Origin: Candidatus Nomurabacteria bacterium
Lineage (GTDB): Bacteria > Patescibacteriota > Minisyncoccia > Phycocordibacterales > UBA9973
Direction: 5' to 3'
DNA: 15,225 nucleotides
NCBI GenBank assembly: GCA_028286705.1
Contig: JAQBRC010000034.1
Location: 1-15,225, forward strand
Shown here: positions 1 through 5,327 of the stretch, one piece after another
Numbering within the stretch: position 1 is the stretch's first letter
Layout of the letters: every line of letters starts with the position of its first letter
The notes under the pieces: model-generated
Database searches by the model: none
Seen by the model: only the letters and a program-made list of their open reading frames with translations
Told to the model about the DNA's origin: nothing
Made by a program: the position numbers and the translations under genes

Positions 1-365
1 TACAACAACGGTCTTAAATTTTGCAGATCGGTCAGTCTTTCCCTCAAGCTGTCTCAAAGTGTGTTGGGTGATTTCGTCAGTTGAAACATCGCCAGCCCAA
101 CGGGCTGCGTGAATGCCGGGAGCGCCATCAAGAGCAGTAATGAAAAGTCCTGTATCGTCAGCCATTGTCCATACTTCTTCTGAAGTATTTTCTCTGGCAT
201 ACACCGCTTTCTTCATAGCGTTTTCTTCAAGGGTTATGCCGTCCTCGACAGCTTCGCCCTCAATGCCGGCTTCTGTAAGGTAAGGACCTCAATATCAGGA
301 TGATCAAACATGGCCTTAATTTGTTGTGCTTTGCTGGGGTTTGTAGTTGAAAGGATTATCTTCAT
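1..365 (-). pseudogene. rdgB: RdgB/HAM1-family NTP pyrophosphatase, frameshifted, 3' end outside window
   Basis: Family role: hydrolyses non-canonical purine NTPs (XTP, dITP, ITP) to the monophosphate and pyrophosphate, cleaning the nucleotide pool. Reading from the ATG at 365, the protein begins MKIILSTTNPSKAQQIKAMF, with the LSTxNxxK nucleotide-binding start of the family. It continues to about ..DIEVLTL and then runs out of frame, ending at TAA 234-236 after 43 codons. From about position 275 downward another frame is open to the window edge and reads EAGIEGEAVEDG..LEENAMKKA.., then ADDTGLFITALDGAPGIHAARWAG, which matches the conserved SDDSGL..LxGAPGxxSARxAG core. One missing base around 273-281 (CTTACCTTACAGAAGCC read as if one A were lost) joins the two halves. 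It is either a real inactivating deletion or an assembly error. The family assignment is firm; the state of the gene is uncertain. Confidence 0.85.
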
Positions 366-399
366 ATTGTTTATTTTTGATTAATCTATACTGAAAGTA

Positions 400-430
400 A
401 TTATATAGCAAGGTTGTAGAAATATGTCTC
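400..430 (-). promoter_or_regulatory. Possible promoter of the rdgB-like gene
   Basis: On the minus strand TTGCTATATAATTAC contains an extended -10 (TGc followed by TATATA/TATAAT, 400-405), about 35 nt before the ATG. No good -35 box is seen; GAGACA (425-430) is a weak partial match at 19 bp. No Shine-Dalgarno is visible in the leader. Confidence 0.3.
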
Positions 431-480
431 TTTTATCTGATTATTTCCAATCAACCTATATGTTTCAATAAACGCTATAG

Positions 481-522
481 TGTTCCAATGTCCTAAATTG
501 TCCTATTGAAAAAAGTGGACAA
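481..522. repeat. Clustered TGT(T)CC repeats with an inverted copy
   Basis: TGTTCC (481-486), TGTCC (489-493) and TTGTCC (498-503) follow one another at roughly 8-10 bp spacing, and GGACAA (517-522) is an inverted copy of the last one. They lie between the rdgB-like gene and the XRE gene, downstream of both reading directions' coding parts. Function unknown: they could be a protein-binding cluster or chance. No clear terminator was found for the XRE gene in this 186-bp gap. Confidence 0.25.
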
Positions 523-551
523 AAACATTTCGTGTGATTTTTAGGCTCTTG

Positions 552-755
552 TTACTTCCTATACTCCAATATATCCCCAGGCTGGCATTCCAACGCTTTG
601 CAAATTGCTTCTAGGGTCGACAAACGAATAGCTTTCGCCTTGCCATTTTTCAAGACGGAAATATTGGCCATGGTGATGCCAACCTTCTCGGTGAGCTCTG
701 TGACACTCATCTTCCGCTTTGCCAACATGACATCAATGTTAATGATAATTGCCAT
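552..755 (-). CDS. Small XRE/Cro-C1 family transcriptional regulator (YozG-like)
   Basis: A 67-residue protein that is almost entirely one helix-turn-helix domain of the Cro/C1 type (HTH_26-like). Visible marks are MLAKRKMSVTELTEKVGIT (helices 1-2), the recognition-helix stretch MANISVLKNGKAKAIR, and the very conserved tail LEAICKALECQPGDILEY. This compact form is typically found next to a DUF2975 membrane protein, and here it lies 4 nt downstream of one, so the two are co-transcribed and probably translated together. No Shine-Dalgarno precedes the ATG. By family it should bind DNA as a dimer and may autoregulate; candidate half-sites lie upstream of the operon at 1283-1327. The domain call is secure; the regulated genes are unknown. 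Confidence 0.9.
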   Translation of the reverse strand: MAIIINIDVMLAKRKMSVTELTEKVGITMANISVLKNGKAKAIRLSTLEAICKALECQPGDILEYRK

Positions 756-759
756 AGCG

Positions 760-1236
760 TTAAACGGTTAAGTCGTTCTCAGACTTTATGTCCACAGCAC
801 TTTGTAAAATCCGCTCAAACATCGCCGCTGCTGTAGCAATGACGATAGAGCCAAAGGTGATAAGAACACCCATGAAAATTCCACCTGTCGCATCATCATT
901 ACCGTGGTTCAACATAATGAAAATTTCTTCCACCACAACAAAACCAATGATAGCTAGTGCGCAATATTTTATAGTTCGTAGAGCTTTTACAGCCGCTTGC
1001 GAGAATATCTTATTTTGCCCAGCATACCCTAGCACTTTGACTGCCTGATAGAGTGCCACGAAAAACGCAACAGACCCGATGTATACCACCACTATGAATG
1101 GATCGAAGTACATCTGAAAGAGGGTGGCGTGCGCGTTCACGCCCTCGAGGTGAGGTTCCCACAGCAAAAGGGCAAGAGTGCCTATACCGATAAGGACAAT
1201 GACTATCTGAAGAAATATTATTGAGTTTTTTTTCAT
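760..1236 (-). CDS. DUF2975 four-helix membrane protein
   Basis: A 158-residue integral membrane protein with four hydrophobic segments at about residues 7-25, 46-68, 91-110 and 120-142. It has a short positively charged start (MKKNS) and a hydrophilic tail. The pattern (LWEP near the end of helix 1, a FDPFIVVVYIGSVAFFVALYQ helix, a basic loop before helix 3, helix 4 leading into FERILQSAVDIKSENDLTV) fits the DUF2975 family. Members of this family are nearly always encoded beside a small XRE regulator, as here. Biochemical function is unknown. It is the first gene of a two-gene minus-strand operon whose promoter region also faces the divergent gene at 1395. Confidence 0.85.
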   Translation of the reverse strand: MKKNSIIFLQIVIVLIGIGTLALLLWEPHLEGVNAHATLFQMYFDPFIVVVYIGSVAFFVALYQAVKVLGYAGQNKIFSQAAVKALRTIKYCALAIIGFVVVEEIFIMLNHGNDDATGGIFMGVLITFGSIVIATAAAMFERILQSAVDIKSENDLTV

Positions 1237-1262
1237 ACTGTTAAAACTGTTAGGTATTAATA

Positions 1263-1296
1263 GTTATAGCGTAATCTAAGTCTTATCGTTTGTCAA
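1263..1296 (-). promoter_or_regulatory. Putative promoter of the DUF2975-XRE operon
   Basis: On the minus strand a perfect TTGACA -35 box lies at 1291-1296. The best -10 by sequence is TATAAC (1263-1268), but the 22-bp spacing is long. At the standard 17 bp the hexamer is TACGCT, a weak match. The -35 box sits directly between two TTATCGTT copies (1283-1290 and 1304-1311), which suggests repressor control. Confidence 0.4.
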
Positions 1297-1327
1297 TATA
1301 TATTTATCGTTATTTTAATAACGACAA
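1283..1327. repeat. Candidate operator: TTATCGTT direct repeats plus inverted copy
   Basis: TTATCGTT occurs at 1283-1290 and 1304-1311, 21 bp apart start to start (two helical turns). The second copy is also the left arm of an inverted repeat, TTATCGTTATT (1304-1314) against AATAACGACAA (1317-1327), with a 2-bp centre and one mismatch; the inner 8 bp per arm are perfect. The array overlaps the -35 of the DUF2975-XRE operon and lies upstream of the divergent gene at 1395. The adjacent XRE protein is the natural candidate ligand (inference). Confidence 0.45.
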
Positions 1328-1379
1328 TCTGGCTTATTTGACCTGGATTGTACTGAGCTCAATCTCACAACGGTACCCA

Positions 1380-1388
1380 TGCTACACT
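1380..1388 (+). promoter_or_regulatory. Extended -10 promoter, predicted leaderless start at 1395
   Basis: TGcTACACT (TG at 1380-1381, TACACT at 1383-1388) is followed by exactly 6 nt and then the ATG at 1395. A transcript starting at the usual distance would begin at or next to the start codon. The same layout occurs before radC and pilD, which supports it. No convincing -35 box. Confidence 0.55.
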
Positions 1389-1394
1389 ACTTGC

Positions 1395-1931
1395 ATGGAA
1401 TCATTCCCAACCCCACAAAATAATAATGAGTCACAGGAAAATTTACCCGTTACCAAAGAGCAGGTTTTGAATGCCTTTGCTTCACATGACAAGGAGCATG
1501 AACCTAGCAAGGAGTTGCTTATCAAATGGATTGATCAGCGGTATGCAGAAATAAGAGAAATCACCGACCTTCAAGAACAAAGCATTGTACAGATGGAATT
1601 TGAGATTGAGAAAGCCGAATTGTATTTTGATACAGGCTTTTGGGAAATAGCCCTTGAAGAACTTGAAGGTGATGGTGTGCAGCAGGGAATTATTGACGCT
1701 ACATACTTGTCGGATGAACTTGCTGAAAAGGCATACCTTCTCATCGAAAAGATTAAGGCACATCAAGCTTCAAATCAAAGCATGCTGGGAGGAGAATCGA
1801 TTACTGTATCAGGTTTGGAAAGTCTCTCTAACGAGGAGCTCCAGAAGAGACTGGATGAAGCTGTTGCTCCTGATACAGAAAACTTTGAATATGCTGTGCA
1901 GCTTCGAAATGAAATAGCAAAGCGGGGATAA
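1395..1931 (+). CDS. Hypothetical protein with C-terminal UVR-like motif
   Basis: A 178-residue, acidic, mostly helical soluble protein with no signal peptide or membrane segment. The family of the main body is not recognised. Residues about 20-50 are charged (KEQVLNAFASHDKEHEPSKE), followed by a long helix-rich stretch (IREITDLQEQSIVQMEFEIE). The last ~30 residues (LSNEELQKRLDEAVAPDTENFEYAVQLRNEIAKRG, read from the translation in parts) resemble the UvrB/UvrC UVR motif, in which a helical pair ends in F/Y-E-x-A-x-x-L-R-x-x-I. That motif mediates protein-protein contact in UvrB/UvrC, McsA and ClpC. The start at 1395 is preferred over an in-frame ATG at 1290 because a leaderless-type promoter ends 6 nt before 1395 and the extra N-terminus would cover that promoter and the operator. 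Function unknown. Confidence 0.7.
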   Translation: MESFPTPQNNNESQENLPVTKEQVLNAFASHDKEHEPSKELLIKWIDQRYAEIREITDLQEQSIVQMEFEIEKAELYFDTGFWEIALEELEGDGVQQGIIDATYLSDELAEKAYLLIEKIKAHQASNQSMLGGESITVSGLESLSNEELQKRLDEAVAPDTENFEYAVQLRNEIAKRG

Positions 1932-1944
1932 TAGGTTTCCCAAT

Positions 1945-1974
1945 AAAAAATAGCCACGGAAGTGGCTATTTTTT
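1945..1974. terminator. Bidirectional intrinsic terminator
   Basis: A perfect 13-bp stem, AAAAAATAGCCAC (1945-1957) with loop GGAA and GTGGCTATTTTTT (1962-1974), flanked by A and T runs so that it works on both strands. It sits between convergent genes ending at 1931 (plus) and 1997 (minus). Confidence 0.93.
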
Positions 1975-1996
1975 ATTTCCAAATTCTACAGAAGAA

Positions 1997-2320
1997 TTAT
2001 GGACGAGGAGCTGCTGGAGCAGTTGTTGCAGGAGTTGCGTCTGCAGAAGGAATGAGGATAGTTGTTGTACCATATTCCTGATTCATCATGTCACCGCGTG
2101 AGCCCATGATACGTCCCTGCCAATGTCCCTGAGACATCTGAGAGCCATACTGACTGTGCACCAATACGTTTAGTTCTCCAAGGTGGTATCCGGCAGAGAA
2201 GATAAATAGTCCAATAAGGATTGCAACTACAAGGCGCAACCATGAGTACTTTCTTCCATATTCATTTCCACACCAGTCACACATCTTGTGTTCTGGTCCG
2301 TGCTTCTGTTCTTGTTCCAT
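1997..2320 (-). CDS. Hypothetical single-pass membrane protein with N-terminal CxxC
   Basis: 107 residues, family not recognised. The N-terminus is hydrophilic and carries C14-D-W-C17-G, a possible half zinc knuckle. It is followed by basic residues and one membrane segment at about 29-47 (LRLVVAILIGLFIFSAGYHLG). The remainder is rich in Gln, Gly, His and Met (QMSQGHWQGRIMGSRGDMMNQ) and ends in a low-complexity Ala/Thr/Pro tail. The basic flank before the helix predicts a cytoplasmic N-terminus and an exported C-terminal part. It has its own upstream region and shares the terminator at 1945-1974 with the opposing gene. No functional claim is possible; the His/Met-rich exported part could be metal-related, but that is speculation. 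Confidence 0.75.
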   Translation of the reverse strand: MEQEQKHGPEHKMCDWCGNEYGRKYSWLRLVVAILIGLFIFSAGYHLGELNVLVHSQYGSQMSQGHWQGRIMGSRGDMMNQEYGTTTILIPSADATPATTAPAAPRP

Positions 2321-2355
2321 AGAATTATTTTTTAATTAAAGTGACTAATGGTATA

Positions 2356-2364
2356 AGTATATCA
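2356..2364 (-). promoter_or_regulatory. Extended -10 of the minus-strand membrane protein gene
   Basis: On the minus strand TGaTATACT (2356-2364) gives an extended -10 with a leader of about 30 nt before the ATG at 2320. The leader is AT-rich without a Shine-Dalgarno. No good -35 box. Confidence 0.4.
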
Positions 2365-2425
2365 CGGAGAAAGTTAATAAATTTTTTCTCAAGAAAAAAG
2401 CCCACTTATCCTCTTTTCATCAAAT

Positions 2426-2452
2426 TTGGCATAGTCAGGAATGTGCTACAAT
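2426..2452 (+). promoter_or_regulatory. Promoter of radC, predicted leaderless
   Basis: TTGGCA (2426-2431) matches the -35 consensus in 5 of 6 bases. TGcTACAAT (TG 2444-2445, TACAAT 2447-2452) is an extended -10 at 15-bp spacing, and 6 nt remain before the ATG at 2459. An in-frame ATG at 2441 falls inside this promoter and is therefore rejected as the start. Confidence 0.6.
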
Positions 2453-2458
2453 CTGCCT

Positions 2459-3208
2459 ATGACTACCTCATACAAGATCGCTCAAAATGATTTTATGCTT
2501 GATGACGTGCTTCCGCAGGAAATCAGCAGCAAGCAGTATTCCTTTACCATAAAGGATATGCCGAGCGAGGATAAGCCTCGGGAGAAGCTTATTGCGTATG
2601 GCCCTGAAGCATTGTCTGTGCAGGAGCTAATGGCAGTATTACTCAATACAGGCACTACAAAAGAAGACGTATTAAGTATGTCTTCTCGTATCATCAAGGA
2701 CTATGGCCAGAAGGCCCTGGCGGGACAGACCGATGCGCAAAAGCTCTCAGAGGACTTGGACATTCCAATCGGAAAGGCAACGCAGATTGTTGCTTGTGCC
2801 GAATTGGGCCGACGCTTCTTTCAGAAGAGTACTGATGGTCCTCAAACTATTCGTACAGCAAAAGATGTGTATGAATATCTGTATGACATGCGTAGCCTCC
2901 CCAAAGAACATCTTCGCGGTATTTATTTAAATACGCACCATAGAATCATCCATGACGAAGTGATTTCTATTGGTACAATCAATGGCAACCTCATTCATCC
3001 TCGCGAAGTATTCAAGCCTGCAATTGAACATGGTGCAGCTGCAGTTATCCTAGCGCACAATCATCCTTCAGGAATTGTTACGCCCAGCCAAGCGGATCTT
3101 GATATCACCAACCACATTATTAGTGTAGGGAAGATCATCGGCATTCCTTTAGTGGATCATGTCGTGATCGGAAAGGATACGTTTATCAGCATAGAAGCAG
3201 AATATTAA
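2459..3208 (+). CDS. radC: RadC family JAMM/MPN-domain protein
   Basis: 249 residues, full family length apart from an extra ~30-residue N-terminus. Residues about 34-120 form the helix-hairpin-helix-like UPF0758 N-domain (MPSEDKPREKLIAYGPEALS.., ..IPIGKATQIVACAELGRRF). Residues about 130-249 are the RadC MPN domain, with HPREVFKPAIEHGAAAVILAHNHPSG and the JAMM metal signature H200-x-H202-x10-D213. RadC proteins are predicted zinc-dependent hydrolases. The historical DNA-repair role is disputed and the substrate is unknown; the fold call is secure. The gene heads a two-gene unit: its TAA is separated by one T from the next ATG. Confidence 0.93.
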   Translation: MTTSYKIAQNDFMLDDVLPQEISSKQYSFTIKDMPSEDKPREKLIAYGPEALSVQELMAVLLNTGTTKEDVLSMSSRIIKDYGQKALAGQTDAQKLSEDLDIPIGKATQIVACAELGRRFFQKSTDGPQTIRTAKDVYEYLYDMRSLPKEHLRGIYLNTHHRIIHDEVISIGTINGNLIHPREVFKPAIEHGAAAVILAHNHPSGIVTPSQADLDITNHIISVGKIIGIPLVDHVVIGKDTFISIEAEY

Positions 3209-3209
3209 T

Positions 3210-3482
3210 ATGGCTATCACTAAAAAATACCGCGCACACGTTGTTCCTAGTTTTTTCACCAATCTGTCTTCGATAGATAATCTTGCTGTATTGCATGATG
3301 GTCCTGCTGATACAGAACAGGCAGAATTGGTTTTGTATTTTAATGACTTGTATCAAGCCTTCATCCACCGTTTCTCACACTTTGCGTATAGCGACACTGT
3401 TCCGGAAAAAGAAGAGGAACAAATGGTTGCCATGCTTGCTGAACTGATAAAAGTTAAGCACTCAATCCGTTCCGAGAAATAG
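3210..3482 (+). CDS. Small hypothetical protein downstream of radC
   Basis: 90 residues, family not recognised. No signal peptide or clear membrane segment is visible. The N-terminus is basic (MAITKKYRAHVVPSFFTNLS), the centre aromatic (YFNDLYQAFIHRFSHFAYSD), and the C-terminal third is a charged helix (PEKEEEQMVAMLAELIKVKH). It starts one nucleotide after the radC stop in the sequence TAATATG, the junction type repeated through the pilus operon, which supports its being translated. Its last 29 nt overlap the end of comF on the opposite strand. It ends with TAG, one of only two non-TAA stops here. Confidence 0.65.
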   Translation: MAITKKYRAHVVPSFFTNLSSIDNLAVLHDGPADTEQAELVLYFNDLYQAFIHRFSHFAYSDTVPEKEEEQMVAMLAELIKVKHSIRSEK

Positions 3483-4098
3483 CACTGCCATGTGCTATGG
3501 CAACACAGTAGATATGTTCTGCACCAGCCGCGCGTAATGCGCGGCTGGCTTCGTATATGGTGCTGCCTGTTGTTATAACATCATCAACTAATACGTACAC
3601 AGCAGTGTCGTCTAGTATTTTTTTCGATACCATCGTACCCATCATATTTTCTGCACGCTCAGCCTTGCTTTGTGTTTTCGCCTGAGCGGTTGTTGAGCGC
3701 ACCTTTTTAAGTACTTGAGAAACTGTTGTTTCTGGAACTATCTTTTGTATCCATTTTGCAATCGAAACACTTTGATTGAATCCACGACTAAAGGTCTTGG
3801 TGTAGTGCTGGGGAATAGGGACGAGGATAACAGGACCCGTAATATGAGCAGCAATGCGGTCTGCAGCTCCTTCAGCCAGCACTTTGGTGAGGGAACTTTT
3901 GCGAAAGTATTTCAATTCCCATATGGCTCGACGGACAATGGGGTGCTCGTAGGTATAGAGTGCATAGGCATTTTCGGTACTATATATAGTATCTGAAAGG
4001 GGAATAGTCTTTAGGCAGTCTGAACACAGTGCGATACCTGGGGTATTGCAGCCTTGGCATCGTTCGGGAAATAACAGGTGGAGGAGGGTGTCAATCAT
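3454..4098 (-). CDS. comF: ComF family protein (ComFC-like phosphoribosyltransferase)
   Basis: 214 residues, typical length. The N-terminal four-cysteine zinc site is C14-x2-C17 and C25-x2-C28 after the family start LLHLLFPERCQGC. The central motif is ILVPIPQHYTKTFSRGFNQS (about 91-110), and the PRPP-binding loop is VYVLVDDVITTGST (about 167-180). ComFC proteins support natural transformation by helping incoming single-stranded DNA handling in the cytoplasm; a phosphoribosyltransferase activity is suggested by fold, not shown here. It is divergent from pilM with a 35-bp gap, so a DNA-uptake factor and the pilus locus share one control region. Its 3' end overlaps the convergent 3210-3482 gene by 29 nt. 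Confidence 0.92.
   Translation of the reverse strand: MIDTLLHLLFPERCQGCNTPGIALCSDCLKTIPLSDTIYSTENAYALYTYEHPIVRRAIWELKYFRKSSLTKVLAEGAADRIAAHITGPVILVPIPQHYTKTFSRGFNQSVSIAKWIQKIVPETTVSQVLKKVRSTTAQAKTQSKAERAENMMGTMVSKKILDDTAVYVLVDDVITTGSTIYEASRALRAAGAEHIYCVAIAHGSAISRNGLSA
3524..3548. repeat. Perfect GC-rich 10-bp hairpin inside comF
   Basis: CCAGCCGCGC (3524-3533), loop GTAAT, GCGCGGCTGG (3539-3548). It lies within the C-terminal coding part of comF and 42 nt after the stop of the opposing 3210-3482 gene. No T run follows on either strand, so it is not a standard terminator. On the radC transcript it could act as a 3' stabilising or pausing structure. Confidence 0.5.
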
Positions 4099-4110
4099 AG
4101 GAATTCTGAA

Positions 4111-4130
4111 TTTATACGTTATACTGTCAA
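4111..4130. promoter_or_regulatory. Overlapping divergent promoters of comF and pilM
   Basis: Plus strand: TATACT (4120-4125) lies 8 nt before the pilM ATG at 4134. Minus strand: a perfect TTGACA (4125-4130) and TATAAA (4111-4116), the latter 12 nt before the comF ATG at 4098. TTGACA and TATAAA are too close (8 bp) to be one promoter, so the comF -10 could instead be CAGAAT closer to the gene. The pilM -10 and the minus-strand TTGACA share a base, so both polymerases could hardly bind at once. Confidence 0.45.
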
Positions 4131-4133
4131 TAT

Positions 4134-5264
4134 ATGGACAGTATACTCGCTAGCATTAAAAGCGTCTTCTCCGGCCTGCTGGGCGGAGCAAAGGACAATC
4201 GGGTTGTTGGAATTGATATTGGTACATCATCGATTAAGGTGGTGGAGCTCAAAAAGGAAGGAGGACGCGTAGTACTTGATACCTACGGTGCTTTGGCGTT
4301 GGGACAGTATAACGAGGGAGGAAAGATAGGTCAGGTGACTAACCTTAGTCCTGAAATCCTTATCAAAGCACTCGTTGATGTATTAAAGGAAGCGAACATC
4401 GCCAGCACTAACATTGTGCTTGGTATTCCTTCTGTTTCTTGCATTATCTTCATCTTGCAGCTTCCGACTGAAATCGAAGAAAATGACTTGGCTATTGTTG
4501 TTCCGAACGAATCAAAGAAGTTTATCCCTGTTCCCCTAACTGATGTTTCATTGGACTGGTATGTATTGCCACGCCGTGAAGACTCAGGCAATGAGTCTCG
4601 CATGTTGTCTGAATCAGGCAATGCTGCAACCATGTCTATTCTTGTTGTTGCAACATTGAATGATACGCTTAACAAGTATGTCACCATTGCACAGGGAGCA
4701 AGCCTGCCCGTTGATAGCTTGGAGATTGAAGTGTTCAGTCACATTCGTTCTGTATTAACTCGTGAATTGTATCCGGTGATGATTGTTGATATCGGTGCAT
4801 CTAAAACCAAGCTCACTATCGTTGAGCATGGCATCGTTGAAACGTTCCGTCTCGTAAACAAAGGATCTCAGGATATGACGTTGGGTATTAGTCGTAGTTT
4901 GGAACTGTCATTTGAACAGGCAGAAAACCTTAAGAAGGAACACGGTCTTGTATCTCCTCCGGAATACCCAAAACTTGCTGATGCAATGAAGCAGCAGCTT
5001 GCTGATATCTTCCAGGAAACAAATGCAGCAATCCTTGGATATGAAAAGCGATACAACAAGAATATCGGCAAGATTATCTTTGCTGGCGGGGGAGCAATGA
5101 CTCATGGCTTGCTAGATTATGCAAAGCAAAGCTTTGCATCAGAGCTTGCTATTGCCGATCCATTCTCAAAAGTTGAAGCCCCTGTATTTTTGGCTGGTGT
5201 ATTAAAAAAGACTGGACCAGAATTTTCTATTGCAATCGGCTTGGCACTCAGAAAGATTCAGTAA
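4134..5264 (+). CDS. pilM: Type IV pilus assembly ATPase-fold protein PilM
   Basis: 376 residues, actin/FtsA-like fold, cytoplasmic. The phosphate-1 loop is VVGIDIGTSSIKVVEL (residues 24-39), the second phosphate loop is IVDIGASKTKLTIVEHG, and a late adenosine-type loop is IIFAGGGAMTHGL. In model systems PilM binds ATP and the N-terminal tail of PilN, linking the cytoplasmic ring to the PilN/PilO membrane pair. A 20-residue lead (MDSILASIKSVFSGLLGGAK) precedes the domain; shorter leads of this kind are normal. The start at 4134 is chosen because a -10 box lies 8 nt before it. It is the first gene of the pilus locus; pilN follows after 63 nt that hold a second promoter. Confidence 0.94.
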   Translation: MDSILASIKSVFSGLLGGAKDNRVVGIDIGTSSIKVVELKKEGGRVVLDTYGALALGQYNEGGKIGQVTNLSPEILIKALVDVLKEANIASTNIVLGIPSVSCIIFILQLPTEIEENDLAIVVPNESKKFIPVPLTDVSLDWYVLPRREDSGNESRMLSESGNAATMSILVVATLNDTLNKYVTIAQGASLPVDSLEIEVFSHIRSVLTRELYPVMIVDIGASKTKLTIVEHGIVETFRLVNKGSQDMTLGISRSLELSFEQAENLKKEHGLVSPPEYPKLADAMKQQLADIFQETNAAILGYEKRYNKNIGKIIFAGGGAMTHGLLDYAKQSFASELAIADPFSKVEAPVFLAGVLKKTGPEFSIAIGLALRKIQ

Positions 5265-5287
5265 TCCACTGAATCGTATATGATATT

Positions 5288-5308
5288 TGTACATACTATA
5301 TATGTACA
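5288..5308. repeat. Perfect 21-bp palindrome in the pilN promoter
   Basis: TGTACATA (5288-5295), centre CTATA, TATGTACA (5301-5308). The palindrome fills the stretch between the -35 and -10 boxes of the pilN promoter, a classic repressor position. The ligand is unknown. Confidence 0.6.
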
Positions 5309-5317
5309 TGCTATACT
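5288..5317 (+). promoter_or_regulatory. Promoter of pilN
   Basis: Extended -10 TGcTATACT (TG 5309-5310, TATACT 5312-5317) ends 10 nt before the ATG at 5328. TGTACA (5288-5293) matches 4 of 6 -35 bases at 18-bp spacing. It would allow pilN onward to be expressed separately from pilM. Confidence 0.55.
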
Positions 5318-5327
5318 TTCAGCATAA

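Noticed and set aside
270..285. Programmed frameshift site in the rdgB-like gene
   Set aside because: No X-XXY-YYZ type heptamer or clear downstream stimulator is seen; a simple deletion or assembly error explains it better.
1290..1394. N-terminal extension of the UVR-motif protein from an ATG at 1290
   Set aside because: It would cover the TTATCGTT array and the extended -10 box; the extra residues (Tyr/Ile/Cys-rich) look like translated promoter sequence.
2387..2404. TTTTTTCTCAAGAAAAAA inverted repeat as a terminator
   Set aside because: The arms are perfect but almost purely A/T with a 2-nt loop and no gene ends into it; it is more likely simple AT-rich promoter-region sequence.
2441..2458. 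Upstream ATG for radC
   Set aside because: It lies within the predicted extended -10 element, and the start at 2459 fits the same 6-nt spacing as other genes.
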